64,000 nucleotides of DNA, from the NCBI GenBank assembly GCA_900542615.1, contig UQOG01000002.1, positions 1 through 64,000 on the forward strand. The letters are read 5' to 3'. The translations under genes and the position numbers were made by a program. Every line of letters begins with the position of its first letter. Position 1 is the stretch's first letter. Under the pieces are notes generated by a model that was given only the letters and a program-made list of their open reading frames with translations, had not been told where the DNA came from and ran no database searches. Positions 11,787 to 19,934 of the stretch are shown piece by piece. This stretch comes from an uncultured Eubacteriales bacterium. GTDB lineage: Bacteria > Bacillota > Clostridia > Christensenellales > CAG-138.

Positions 11787-13085
11787 CTATTCTATAAGCC
11801 GGCCGGTCAAACGGCCGGTTTCCGCCTGCTGTATCTGTACCTGCGCCAATTGCCCCAATACCTGTTTGCCGCCGGGGACCCAAACCCGCACATAGGTGTC
11901 GGTATAGCCTTCCACACCGCCGTGTTTCTCTTCTTCAAACAGAACGGCCTGGCAGGTGCCCACCTGCTGGGCCAGATATTCCGCTTCCAGGCGATCCGCC
12001 AACTGGGCTAGGATGTGGGCCCGTTGGGATTTTACCGCCTTGGAAAGCTGGCCTGGCATACGGGCGGCCGGGGTGCCGGAACGGGGAGAATAGGGGAACA
12101 CATGGACACGGCATAGCTTGACCTGCTCCACAAAATCCAGCGTCTGTTGAAATTCCGCTTCCGTTTCCCCGGGGAAGCCCACGATCACGTCGGTGGTGAT
12201 GGCGCAGCCGGGCATGGCGGCCCGCAGCCGGGCAACCCATTGGGCGTATTCGTCCGGGGTATAGCGCCGGGCCATACGCCGTAAAACGGTGGCGCTGCCG
12301 CTTTGCAGGGAGAGATGAAATTGACGGCAAATTTTTGGATTCTCTGCCAGCGCCTGTACAAACGCATCGGAAAGAAGCTGAGGCTCCAGGGAACCAAGAC
12401 GGATCCGCTGGATCCCCGGGATATCTTGGCCCTGCCGGATGGCGTCCAGCAGGTTGGTGCCGTCCCCCAGATCCTTACCATAGCTCATCAGGTGAATGCC
12501 GGTCAACACCACCTCGGAATAGCCGTTTTCCCCCAGCCGGGCCAGCTGGCTATGGATGTCCGAAAGGGGGCGGGAACGCAGAGGCCCCCGGGCATAGGGG
12601 ATGACGCAATAGGTGCAATACCGGTCGCAGCCCTCCTGGATCTTTAGCTGGGCCCGGGTACGGCTTTCCTGGACGGCCTGGAGGTTTTCAAAGGCCGTGG
12701 CCTTTTCCAGGTCCGCCACCGCGCACAGGAAGGGCTGGGCAGGGGATAGGCTTTCCACCAGCTCCACCACCCGAAGCCGGTCCTGGGAACCCAGGATCAG
12801 GCTGACCCCGGGGAGCTTTCCGATCTCCTCCGGGGCGCGCTGGGCATAGCAGCCCGCTACGATGATCTTTGCGTCGGGGTTTTTATGATGGGCCCTGGAG
12901 ATCATCTGCCGGGATTTTTGATCCCCGGTGGCGGTGACGGTGCAGGTGTTGATTAGATACACGTCCGCCGCCTGGTCAAAATCCACGGTCTCATAGCCCG
13001 CCTGGGTAAAAAGCTCCCGCATGGCCTCCGTATCGAATTGATTCACCTTGCAGCCCAGGGTAAAAAACGCAGCCCGCTTCCCCAT
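11787..13085 (-). CDS. mtaB: tRNA (t6A37) methylthiotransferase MtaB
   Basis: Radical SAM enzyme that converts t6A to ms2t6A at position 37 of tRNAs reading ANN codons. The 432-residue protein has an N-terminal UPF0004 domain with three cluster cysteines (LGCKVNQ, NTCTV, AGCYAQR), the radical SAM motif CDRYCTYCVIPYARG near 145-160, and a C-terminal TRAM-like region. The second cluster and the GCKVN form place it in the MtaB rather than MiaB or RimO branch. ATG 13085 overlaps the rsmE stop as TGATG; a GTG one codon earlier is the alternative start. Confidence 0.93.
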   Translation of the reverse strand: MGKRAAFFTLGCKVNQFDTEAMRELFTQAGYETVDFDQAADVYLINTCTVTATGDQKSRQMISRAHHKNPDAKIIVAGCYAQRAPEEIGKLPGVSLILGSQDRLRVVELVESLSPAQPFLCAVADLEKATAFENLQAVQESRTRAQLKIQEGCDRYCTYCVIPYARGPLRSRPLSDIHSQLARLGENGYSEVVLTGIHLMSYGKDLGDGTNLLDAIRQGQDIPGIQRIRLGSLEPQLLSDAFVQALAENPKICRQFHLSLQSGSATVLRRMARRYTPDEYAQWVARLRAAMPGCAITTDVIVGFPGETEAEFQQTLDFVEQVKLCRVHVFPYSPRSGTPAARMPGQLSKAVKSQRAHILAQLADRLEAEYLAQQVGTCQAVLFEEEKHGGVEGYTDTYVRVWVPGGKQVLGQLAQVQIQQAETGRLTGRLIE

Positions 13086-13816
13086 CACATATCCCCCAAT
13101 TCATATAGGATCATGGCCAAAGCCGCCATGCCTGCGGTTTCCGTCCGCAGGATCCGGGGGCCCAGGCTCAGGCAATGGCCTCCGGCGGCGGTCAGGGCAG
13201 CCACCTCGCTCCGCTCCAGCCCACCCTCCGGGCCCACCACCAGGCCGATGTCCAGGGCGTCGCCGTGGCTCTGGAGGACGGCCTTCAGGGATACGGCTTC
13301 CTCTTCCTCGTCGGCGATCAGCAATAGGTCATGCCGGGCCAGGACGGCGTCGGAAAAGGCGGCCAGGGGGCGCACCTGGGGCACCATGCCCCGGCGGGCC
13401 TGCTTGGCCGCTTCATAGGCGACCCGCTGGTAGCGGACCCGCTTCTTTTCAAATTCCTTTGGGGTGAGCTTGACCACGCTGCGCTGGGCCAGGACCGGCA
13501 CCAGGGAATACAGGCCCAGTTCCACGGATTTTTGCAGGATCAGCTCCATTTTGCCCGCCTTGGGCAACCCCTGGTACAGGGTGACCCGATGGCGCGGCTC
13601 CCCCCGGGAGGGCCGAGAGGAAAGCACATCCAGCAGGATTTCCTCCTTGCCCAGGGAGCGGAGCCGGGCTTCATAGTCCGTGCCGGCCCCATCGCACAGG
13701 GTGACCAGCTCCCCGGCTCGCAGCCGAAGGACCCGGGCCATGTGGGCCACATCCTCGCCGGTTATCCGGGCGGTCGCACCTTGGAGCTGATGGGGGTCTA
13801 GGAAAAACCGATGCAT
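13085..13816 (-). CDS. rsmE: 16S rRNA (uracil-1498-N3) methyltransferase RsmE
   Basis: Methylates U1498 in helix 44 of 16S rRNA in the assembled 30S subunit. The 243-residue protein has an N-terminal PUA-like domain (about 1-70) and a C-terminal SPOUT knot with VGPEGGLERSE (about 192-202) and SLGPRILRTETA (about 215-226), the hallmark of the family. It lies four bases after prmA and overlaps mtaB by one base, so the three genes are translated as a coupled set, the common prmA-rsmE arrangement of Bacillota. Confidence 0.95.
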   Translation of the reverse strand: MHRFFLDPHQLQGATARITGEDVAHMARVLRLRAGELVTLCDGAGTDYEARLRSLGKEEILLDVLSSRPSRGEPRHRVTLYQGLPKAGKMELILQKSVELGLYSLVPVLAQRSVVKLTPKEFEKKRVRYQRVAYEAAKQARRGMVPQVRPLAAFSDAVLARHDLLLIADEEEEAVSLKAVLQSHGDALDIGLVVGPEGGLERSEVAALTAAGGHCLSLGPRILRTETAGMAALAMILYELGDM

Positions 13817-13819
13817 ACC

Positions 13820-14788
13820 CTATGCCCTCTTGGCCAATATGGCCCGCCAGTCCTCTCCCTCCAGGACGGAGAGCACCTGGAACGGCTGGGCCTTTAGGGC
13901 CTGCAAAACATCCTGGAGCCGGTCCTGGATGATGCCGCTCATGATGAACAGGCCGCCCGGCTTGAGGAAGCGGGGCGCAACCGGACAAAGGCCGATGATC
14001 ACATCCGCCACGATGTTGGCCACCACGATGTCGTAGGTGGACTGGGCCAGCCGGTCCACCAGGCCGGCGTCGGTCAACACATCCCCGCACAAGACCGTAT
14101 ACCGATCCCCTTGCACGCCGTTAAGGGCGGCGTTTTCCCCGGCAATCCGCTCGGCCACCGGGTCAATGTCCACGCCGATGGCATGGGCGGCTCCCAACAG
14201 GACGCCGGCGATAGAAAGGATGCCGCTGCCGCAGCCTAGGTCCAGCAGGGTATCCCCCGGGCGCACGTGGGCTTCCAGCAGCTCCAGGCACATCCGGGTG
14301 GTGTGATGGCTGCCGGTACCAAAGGCCATGCCCGGATCCAGGGACAACAGCACCCGTTGGCCGGGGTCGGCCTTTTCCCAGCTTGGGCACACCAGCAGCC
14401 GTTCGCCAATGGGCAGGGGCTTATAATAGGCTTTCCAGTTGTTGGCCCAGTCCTCCTCGTCGGTGACCTCGGCCACCACCCGGAGGCTGCCAAGATCCAG
14501 CCCCACGTCCATGGCCTGCAATTCCGCAAAGGACTGGCGGATCTGCTCCACCAGCCTGGCATTGTCCGCCACATTGCCCACATAGGCCGTTACGCAGGGG
14601 CCGGCGCCCTGGGTCAGCTCGTCCAGGTCGGCAAAATCCCAATATTTTGCGGTCTCCTGCAAAAAGGCGTCGATGGCCTCCCGGCTTTCCTGGATCTGTA
14701 CTTGGTCGATCCCCAGGGTGGACAGCCGGCCGCAGACCGGCTCAATGCCCTCTTGGGTGGTGAATACGGTGATCTGGGTCCATTTCAT
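13820..14788 (-). CDS. prmA: Ribosomal protein L11 methyltransferase PrmA
   Basis: SAM-dependent trimethylation of ribosomal protein L11. The 322-residue protein has an N-terminal substrate-recognition domain (about 1-100), a linker with DEEDWANNWKAYYKP (about 132-146) and a Rossmann methyltransferase domain with FGTGSHHTTRMCLELLE and the SAM loop DLGCGSGILSIA (near 180-210), then VVANIVADVI. First gene of the leftward operon, with AAGGA upstream and a sigma-A promoter about 60 bases ahead of the ATG. Confidence 0.96.
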   Translation of the reverse strand: MKWTQITVFTTQEGIEPVCGRLSTLGIDQVQIQESREAIDAFLQETAKYWDFADLDELTQGAGPCVTAYVGNVADNARLVEQIRQSFAELQAMDVGLDLGSLRVVAEVTDEEDWANNWKAYYKPLPIGERLLVCPSWEKADPGQRVLLSLDPGMAFGTGSHHTTRMCLELLEAHVRPGDTLLDLGCGSGILSIAGVLLGAAHAIGVDIDPVAERIAGENAALNGVQGDRYTVLCGDVLTDAGLVDRLAQSTYDIVVANIVADVIIGLCPVAPRFLKPGGLFIMSGIIQDRLQDVLQALKAQPFQVLSVLEGEDWRAILAKRA

Positions 14789-14849
14789 AATTCGTAGGGT
14801 TCCTTTTCTTCAAATTGGGAAGGGCTACGCCTTCTCATATCCAGCTTCT

Positions 14850-14878
14850 ATCTTAAAGCATTTTTTTCCCCGGGGCAA
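14850..14878 (-). promoter_or_regulatory. Sigma-A promoter of the prmA operon
   Basis: On the minus strand TTGCCC (14878-14873), a 17-base spacer rich in A, and TAAGAT (14855-14850). No other promoter is evident between here and hinT. Confidence 0.55.
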
Positions 14879-14925
14879 GCCTTTGGCGTTTGAAGGGGGA
14901 AAGCGCAGAGAAAAACAGGCGTCCA

Positions 14926-14953
14926 ACCGCTGGTTGGGCGCACAACCAGCGGT
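14926..14953. repeat. Perfect 11-bp inverted repeat upstream of the XRE/LiaF-like gene
   Basis: ACCGCTGGTTG (14926-14936), a 6-base spacer and CAACCAGCGGT (14943-14953). It is not followed by a T-run on either strand and lies between the divergent prmA and XRE/LiaF-like genes. It could be an operator bound by the regulator at 15062 or a hairpin in its leader; neither can be decided from sequence. Confidence 0.55.
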
Positions 14954-15061
14954 AGAATCCAAGGATCGACCAATAGGCCATGGAAATTTCGGCCCAAATG
15001 TGGCAGAATGGATGCAGAAAATCCGCGACGGCCGGCGCAGAAAAAAAGGAGAAAGAAGAAC

Positions 15062-16087
15062 ATGGAACAAAATCGGGAGACCTTGGGCAAGCGCATCATG
15101 GCCCTGCGCAAGGCAAAGGGCTGGACCCAGGAGCAGCTGGCAGCCCAGCTGGGCATATCCGCACAGGCGGTGAGCAAATGGGAAAACGACGTATCCTGCC
15201 CGGATATCTCCACCTTGCCCGCCCTGGCGGCCCTGCTGGGGGTGCGGGTGGATACCCTGCTGGGCGTGCCGGCTGCCGGTGGAGAAGCAGCCGACTTTTC
15301 CCAGGAAGCGGGCCGGCAAACGGCAGACGATGCGTCCCAAGCCCCTTTGCCCGCGCCGCGGGTGGATTGGGGCGGGGTGGCCTTTGCCATTGCCCTGATC
15401 CTTTTGGGGCTGTCCTTCATATTAAATAAACAGCTGGGCCTTTCCCCGGACATTTGGGGCCTGGTATGGCCCAGCGTGGTGCTGGGGCTGGGGATACTGT
15501 GGTTTTTGCGGCAGCTTGCCCCCTTTGGCCTGGGGGTGGCCTTTATCGGGTTCTATTATCTGCTGCAAAACCTGGGGGACCCGCTGCCCTTCGCCCTGAC
15601 CTGGGACCTGATTTGGCCCATGATCCTGATCCTGCTTGGGGTGGATATCCTGCTGAACCTGCTGGGTGTCAAACGGCATGTGGGCAACCGGTTCCAGGGA
15701 CGGCATTGGGAACATTGGCAACAGGGGGCAGCGGGCTTTGTTGAGGAAAAGGAAATCATCCAGCTGCAAGCGGTATTCACCGAGGACAACCGGCAAATCA
15801 AGACGCCTTGCTTGCGGGGCGGGAAGGTGCGGCTGGTATTCGGCGCAGGCAAGCTGGATCTTACCCAGGTGCAGGCCCTAGGCGACCGGGGGGCGGCAGT
15901 GCTGAACCTGGAGGTGGTATTCGGCGGCTATACCCTGTTCCTCCCCAGGCATTTCCGGGTGGATAACCAGGTCACCGCCGTATTCGGCGGCTCCACCATC
16001 AACGGTAGCCCTTGGGAGCCCACCGCCACATTGACCTTGACCGGCAAGGTGATCTTCGGCGGGCTGGATATCCGGTATGTGGGGTGA
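15062..16087 (+). CDS. XRE-type DNA-binding protein fused to four membrane helices and a LiaF-like C-terminal domain
   Basis: A 341-residue protein. Residues 1-65 are an XRE helix-turn-helix (WTQEQLAAQLGISAQAVSKWEND). A polar linker is followed by hydrophobic segments at about 102-118, 130-145, 150-170 and 180-197, then a soluble beta-rich region (about 245-341) with repeated VFGxG/VFGG patterns like the LiaF/VraT-type cell-wall-active antibiotic response domain. The layout predicts a membrane-anchored one-component regulator. ATG 15062 has AAAGGAG upstream; an earlier in-frame ATG at 15008 adds only basic linker-like residues. Monocistronic; target genes are unknown. Confidence 0.85.
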   Translation: MEQNRETLGKRIMALRKAKGWTQEQLAAQLGISAQAVSKWENDVSCPDISTLPALAALLGVRVDTLLGVPAAGGEAADFSQEAGRQTADDASQAPLPAPRVDWGGVAFAIALILLGLSFILNKQLGLSPDIWGLVWPSVVLGLGILWFLRQLAPFGLGVAFIGFYYLLQNLGDPLPFALTWDLIWPMILILLGVDILLNLLGVKRHVGNRFQGRHWEHWQQGAAGFVEEKEIIQLQAVFTEDNRQIKTPCLRGGKVRLVFGAGKLDLTQVQALGDRGAAVLNLEVVFGGYTLFLPRHFRVDNQVTAVFGGSTINGSPWEPTATLTLTGKVIFGGLDIRYVG

Positions 16088-16112
16088 CGGCGGGGTTTTT
16101 TGCAGGTTTTAG

Positions 16113-16141
16113 TTGACTTCCCGTGCCCGTTCCAGTATAAT
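16113..16141 (+). promoter_or_regulatory. Sigma-A promoter of rpsU
   Basis: TTGACT (16113-16118), a 17-base spacer and a perfect TATAAT (16136-16141), about 70 bases before the rpsU start. Confidence 0.8.
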
Positions 16142-16212
16142 GAAACATGTTTGATTTCGACCTTGCCGGTGGCACAGCCGCTATGCTGCAACGGAGAGGG
16201 GAGGGGAAAGAT

Positions 16213-16383
16213 TTGGAAATTCGCGTAGGTGAAAACGAGTCTCTGGAAAGTGCTCTCAAACGGTTTAAGCGTAAGTGCGCCCGCAGCGGCGTCTTGGCCG
16301 AAGTTCGTCGCCGTGAACATTACGAGAAGCCCAGCGTAAAGCGTAAGAAAAAGGCCGAAGCAGCCCGGAAGCGCAAGTATTAA
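16213..16383 (+). CDS. rpsU: Small ribosomal subunit protein bS21
   Basis: A 56-residue basic 30S protein placed near the anti-Shine-Dalgarno end of 16S rRNA. The family core [22 protein letters not shown] and [20 protein letters not shown] are seen in order, within normal length. The start is TTG 16213, preceded by AGGGGAGGGG; starting at the in-frame ATG 16147 would add 22 non-family residues and overlap the promoter's start region. A strong terminator follows at 16496. Confidence 0.95.
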   Translation: MEIRVGENESLESALKRFKRKCARSGVLAEVRRREHYEKPSVKRKKKAEAARKRKY

Positions 16384-16495
16384 GCTTCCAAAGCCATCTA
16401 CTGTTACCAATAACTACGATATTCGGGATATGCATTCCGTCCTTCCCGGATAAGCGGCAGCCCCCTCAGGAAAATCAAACGATGCGTTGCATCCT

Positions 16496-16519
16496 AGCCC
16501 GCCCATTCGGCGGGCTTTT
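16496..16519 (+). terminator. Terminator downstream of rpsU
   Basis: AGCCCGCC (16496-16503), loop of 5, GGCGGGCT (16509-16516) and a short T-run. It ends rpsU before the YlmC/YmxH gene. Confidence 0.8.
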
Positions 16520-16585
16520 GCTTTGCCGGAAGGAACGGGTATGCTAAGGGGCGCCGCGGCATACACTGTCAAGGGGGTGAAGCGA

Positions 16586-16828
16586 ATGTCCATCATCGGC
16601 TTTTGCGAGCTAAAGCGCAAGGAGGTGATCAACGTGCGGGACGGCGCCAGGCTGGGCTGCGTGTGCGACCTGGAGATCGAATGCGAATCCGGGCTGGTCA
16701 AGTCCCTGGTGGTGCCGGGGCCGCCGCATTTTTTCGGCCTGCTGAAAAACGACGAGGAGCTGGTCATCCCCTTTTCCCGCATCTCCAAGATCGGCGGGGA
16801 CGTTATTTTGGTGGATCTGGTGCTTTGA
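16586..16828 (+). CDS. YlmC/YmxH-family PRC-barrel protein
   Basis: An 80-residue single PRC-barrel protein. The sequence pattern FCELKRKEVINVRDGARLGCVCDLEIE (read across residues 6-32) matches the YlmC/YmxH sporulation-associated family of Bacillota, whose biochemical role is unsettled. ATG 16586 is chosen because AAGGGGGTGA lies 6 bases upstream; longer readings would start within the rpsU terminator. It precedes nrdR by 89 bases, a frequent neighbour. Confidence 0.85.
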   Translation: MSIIGFCELKRKEVINVRDGARLGCVCDLEIECESGLVKSLVVPGPPHFFGLLKNDEELVIPFSRISKIGGDVILVDLVL

Positions 16829-16917
16829 CGGGGAAGATGTGAAAAAAATGCCGGGGAATGTGGCGGAAATCCGGGCGGTATGGTATGATATTCCATATCA
16901 AACAGGGAGGCCAAGCC

Positions 16918-17373
16918 ATGAAGTGTCGGTATTGCCTGAGTACGGAAAGCAAAGTGGTGGATTCCAGGCCCACGGAGGATGGCACCGCCATACGCCGCAG
17001 GCGGGAGTGCATCAATTGCGGCAAGCGCTTCACCACCTATGAAAAAATCGAAGAAGTCCCCATTATGGTCATCAAAAAGGACGGCAGCCGGGAGCCCTTC
17101 GATAGCAAGAAGATCCTGGCGGGGGTGCGCAAGGCCTGCGAAAAGCGGCCCGTATCCACCGGGGATATGGAACGGTTGGTGGATGATGTGGAGCGGGAAG
17201 TATTCAATTCCCTGGAGCAGGAGGTGCCCACCAATACCGTAGGCGAAATGGTGATGCGCCGGCTCAAAGAACTGGACGAAGTGGCCTATGTGCGCTTTGC
17301 CTCGGTATACCGGCAATTCAAGGACATCAGCACCTTCATGGAAGAACTCAAGCGGTTATTGGATGAAAAATAG
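16918..17373 (+). CDS. nrdR: Transcriptional repressor NrdR
   Basis: A 151-residue ATP/dATP-sensing repressor of ribonucleotide reductase genes. It has the N-terminal zinc ribbon MKCRYC...[15 protein letters not shown] (four Cys at residues 3, 6, 31, 34) and an ATP-cone domain (about 46-136, [14 protein letters not shown]). Length is exact for the family. CAGGGAGG precedes the ATG. No NrdR boxes or nrd genes are visible nearby, so it acts in trans. Confidence 0.97.
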   Translation: MKCRYCLSTESKVVDSRPTEDGTAIRRRRECINCGKRFTTYEKIEEVPIMVIKKDGSREPFDSKKILAGVRKACEKRPVSTGDMERLVDDVEREVFNSLEQEVPTNTVGEMVMRRLKELDEVAYVRFASVYRQFKDISTFMEELKRLLDEK

Positions 17374-17374
17374 T

Positions 17375-18214
17375 ATGCAAGAAACCTATTTAGCAAAGGC
17401 CGGGCGGTTCAAGCACGGCTTTCTTTACGAAAAAAGCCAGGGCGTGGGCTGGTACCGGGCGGCGTCCTTGCAGACGCCCGGGCTGCGCCATGGGTTTTCC
17501 ACCCGGGAAGGCGGGGTAACGGCCGGGCGCAAGGCTTCCCTGAACCTGCATTGGGACAAGGATGGCTGCGAAGGGGACGTATTGGAAAACTACCAGCGGT
17601 TTGCCCGGGGCGCCGGCATCGCCTATGAGGATATGGTCATCGTCAACCACGCCCACGGCGCCAATGTGATCCAGGTGGACAGGCTGAGCCGGGGCCGGGG
17701 CTTTACGCAGCCGCCCCTACCCTTTTGCGACGGCCTGATCACCAACGACCCGGCGGTGGCGGTGGTGACCTCCCACGCGGATTGCGGGGCCTTTTTCCTG
17801 TACGATCCGGAAAACCGGGCTGTGGGCATGGCCCACGCGGGGTGGAAGGGCACCCTGCTGAAAATCGGCCTGGTGATGGCGGAGGCCATGGGCCGGGCCT
17901 ATGGCACCAGGCCGGAAAACTTGATCGCCGTGGCGGGGCCTTGTATCTGCCCCAAATGCTTTGAGGTGGACGAGGTGTTGGGGGAGGAATTCGCCAAGGC
18001 CTTTGACCCGGCTGTAATGCGGCCGGGCCGGCCGGGCAAGGCTTATGTGGATCTGCCCTTATGCGCCGGGCTGCAATTTTTACAGGCGGGCATCCTGCCG
18101 GAACACATTACCCTGATGGACGCCTGTACCTATGAGGACCCAGAACGATTCTATTCCCACCGCCGGGATAAGGGAGGAACCGGCTCCATGGCAGCGTATA
18201 TGCAGCTGCAATAG
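17375..18214 (+). CDS. pgeF: Laccase-domain protein (PgeF/YfiH family)
   Basis: A 279-residue protein of the YfiH/PgeF family, which edits peptidoglycan precursors or acts on purine nucleosides. It shows NLHWDKDG, the metal site segments VNHAHGANV and SHADCGAFFLYD (here SHADCG for the usual TADCV), HAGWKGTL, and GPCICPKCFEVDEV, giving the His-Cys-His zinc set. ATG 17375 lies two bases after the nrdR stop; ATG 17363, which overlaps nrdR, is an alternative. Co-transcription with nrdR is likely. Confidence 0.9.
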   Translation: MQETYLAKAGRFKHGFLYEKSQGVGWYRAASLQTPGLRHGFSTREGGVTAGRKASLNLHWDKDGCEGDVLENYQRFARGAGIAYEDMVIVNHAHGANVIQVDRLSRGRGFTQPPLPFCDGLITNDPAVAVVTSHADCGAFFLYDPENRAVGMAHAGWKGTLLKIGLVMAEAMGRAYGTRPENLIAVAGPCICPKCFEVDEVLGEEFAKAFDPAVMRPGRPGKAYVDLPLCAGLQFLQAGILPEHITLMDACTYEDPERFYSHRRDKGGTGSMAAYMQLQ

Positions 18215-18293
18215 CTTTTCCATTCATTGCCGGGAATGCCGGCGTACCTGCCGGGGCAAGGTAGGGGTAATCCCCATGGAAGAAGGTTTGTCT

Positions 18294-18872
18294 ATGCAAC
18301 TTTCCACCGCATTGCTCCTGTGCATCATAATCCTGGGCCTGACAGGGGGGCTTGCCCCGCTGCAGGCCCTGTTTCGCATCCGGCCCTTTCATGCCGTCTA
18401 CTTTGCGGTATGTATGCTGGCCTTTTCCTCTTTTGTGTTTGCCCCTGTTGCCCAATTGCGCTTTTCCTTACAAATCGTTATGCTCCCAATTTCCCTGGCT
18501 CTGTGGGCCTGGCATGAGCGGCCAAACCCAGGCGCGCCTGCGGCGCTGCTGTTTTTTTCCCTGGCAGCCTTTTTCGCGGGGCGCACGGAGCTCCTGGCAG
18601 GTACCCAAAACGGCCTGCTCACCGGCTGCATCGCCGGGGCTGCCGCCACGATGCTGGTGGACACTCCGCGTACCGCCCTGGCGGTGGTTTGCCTGGTGCC
18701 GGTGGTATGCGCCCTGGGGGAGGGCTGCGTCAACCTGGTGACCGGCAGCTACGGGGTGCTGGACCTTGCCAGCGCCGCCCTGGCGGACGCCCAGATGAGC
18801 GGCCTTTGCTTTGGCGCTATCCTCTTATGCCTATATCAGGTTGCCCAGGAACAAAAACGGTCTGCGGAATGA
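18294..18872 (+). CDS. Predicted six-helix membrane protein, unknown
   Basis: A 192-residue strongly hydrophobic protein with about six membrane segments (near residues 4-24, 31-50, 55-72, 80-98, 105-128, 133-150, with a further segment near the C-terminus). No catalytic motif or known family is recognisable. GAAGAAGG precedes ATG 18294; ATG 18276 is a less well served alternative. It sits between pgeF and the spoIIIA operon, separated from the latter by a terminator, so it belongs transcriptionally to the nrdR-pgeF side. A sporulation link is only positional. Confidence 0.65.
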   Translation: MQLSTALLLCIIILGLTGGLAPLQALFRIRPFHAVYFAVCMLAFSSFVFAPVAQLRFSLQIVMLPISLALWAWHERPNPGAPAALLFFSLAAFFAGRTELLAGTQNGLLTGCIAGAAATMLVDTPRTALAVVCLVPVVCALGEGCVNLVTGSYGVLDLASAALADAQMSGLCFGAILLCLYQVAQEQKRSAE

Positions 18873-18914
18873 CCTTTCTCAGCCTAGGGATTGTTTAATT
18901 TAAAATCGTTTGTT

Positions 18915-18957
18915 AAAGCCCTTGCGTCTAGCGAAACAGCGGACGCAAGGGCTTTTT
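18915..18957. terminator. Terminator before the spoIIIA operon
   Basis: A perfect 14-bp stem AAAGCCCTTGCGTC (18915-18928) with its complement (18942-18955), loop of 13, followed by TTTTT on the + strand. A-rich sequence at the 5-prime side makes it possibly bidirectional. Confidence 0.88.
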
Positions 18958-18989
18958 GCTTATGGGGAAAGGGATCGGCCAGGGGCAGG

Positions 18990-19018
18990 GAATAATGCCC
19001 GGCGCTTGCACATACACA
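18990..19018 (+). promoter_or_regulatory. Sigma-E-like promoter of the spoIIIA operon
   Basis: GAATAAT (18990-18996), a 14-base spacer and CATACACA (19011-19018) resemble the mother-cell sigma-E consensus (kmATATT, 14-15 bases, CATACAnT). It lies about 28 bases before the spoIIIAA ATG, and spoIIIA is sigma-E-dependent in Bacillus subtilis and Clostridium. Confidence 0.6.
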
Positions 19019-19046
19019 TATACCAGCAAAAGGGGGACAGGCCGCG

Positions 19047-19934
19047 ATGGAAACATGGGAAACGCAGGTATTGCCCCTGCTCCCGCCTGATCTTGCCCGG
19101 GAGCTTCGGGCGGGGGAGCTGGCGGGGGCGGAGGAGATACGGATCCGGGTGAACCGGCCGGCCCAGGTGCTGGGCAAGCATCCGCGCCTGCTTGGATGGA
19201 CGCCGGATCCACAGATGTGCCAGGCGGTGCTGCTGCGGCTGTGCAGGCAATCCATCTACGCCTATGGGCCGGAGCTGGCAGCCTGCTATATGACCCTGCC
19301 GGGCGGGGTGCGGGTAGGCCTGGCGGGCCGCATGGCGGGGGCGGGTGAGGAGGCCCGGCTGGTTACGGCTACGGGCTTCAACATCCGGCTGGCCCGGGCC
19401 ATCCCGGGTTGCGCGGACCCGCTGATGGGGCTATTGCTGGGCCCTGCGGGCCTTCGGAGCACCCTGCTGCTTTCCGCGCCGGGGGCGGGCAAAACCACTA
19501 TGCTGCGGGATGCGGCAAGGCAGCTGTCCCTGCGGGGGATGAAGGTATGCCTTGCGGACGAACGCAGGGAGCTGGCCGGGTGCGACGACGGGGTGCCTAC
19601 GTTGGATGTGGGGCCCTGCACGGATGTGTTGGAGGGCTGCAAAAAGGCCCGGGCCATGTCCCTGCTGGTGCGGGGCATGGGGCCGGAGGTGCTGGTCACG
19701 GACGAATTGGCGGGCCAGGGCGACGCGGAAGCGGTGATGGAGGCGGCAGGGTGCGGGGTACGGATCCTTGCCAGCGCCCACGGGGACGGCTGGGAGGACC
19801 TTAAGCGGCGCAAAAGCCTGTTTCCGCTCATCCAAACCGGGTGCTTCACCCAGGTGATCCTGCTGCGCCGGCAGGCGGGCCATCCGCCCCGGCTGGAGAC
19901 GGTATATCGGGCAAAGGAGGAACCATGCGGTTGA
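19047..19934 (+). CDS. spoIIIAA: Stage III sporulation protein AA (secretion-type ATPase)
   Basis: ATPase of the SpoIIIA-SpoIIQ feeding-tube channel, in the mother cell facing the forespore. The 295-residue protein has the family opening EEIRIRVNRPAQV, GGVRVGLAGRM, a Walker A loop SAPGAGKTTMLRD near 150-162 and a Walker B-like VLVTDELAG near 208-216, followed by a His-containing segment (ILASAHGDGWEDLKRR). This matches type II/IV secretion ATPases. First gene of an eight-gene operon; it overlaps spoIIIAB by 10 bases. Confidence 0.96.
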   Translation: METWETQVLPLLPPDLARELRAGELAGAEEIRIRVNRPAQVLGKHPRLLGWTPDPQMCQAVLLRLCRQSIYAYGPELAACYMTLPGGVRVGLAGRMAGAGEEARLVTATGFNIRLARAIPGCADPLMGLLLGPAGLRSTLLLSAPGAGKTTMLRDAARQLSLRGMKVCLADERRELAGCDDGVPTLDVGPCTDVLEGCKKARAMSLLVRGMGPEVLVTDELAGQGDAEAVMEAAGCGVRILASAHGDGWEDLKRRKSLFPLIQTGCFTQVILLRRQAGHPPRLETVYRAKEEPCG

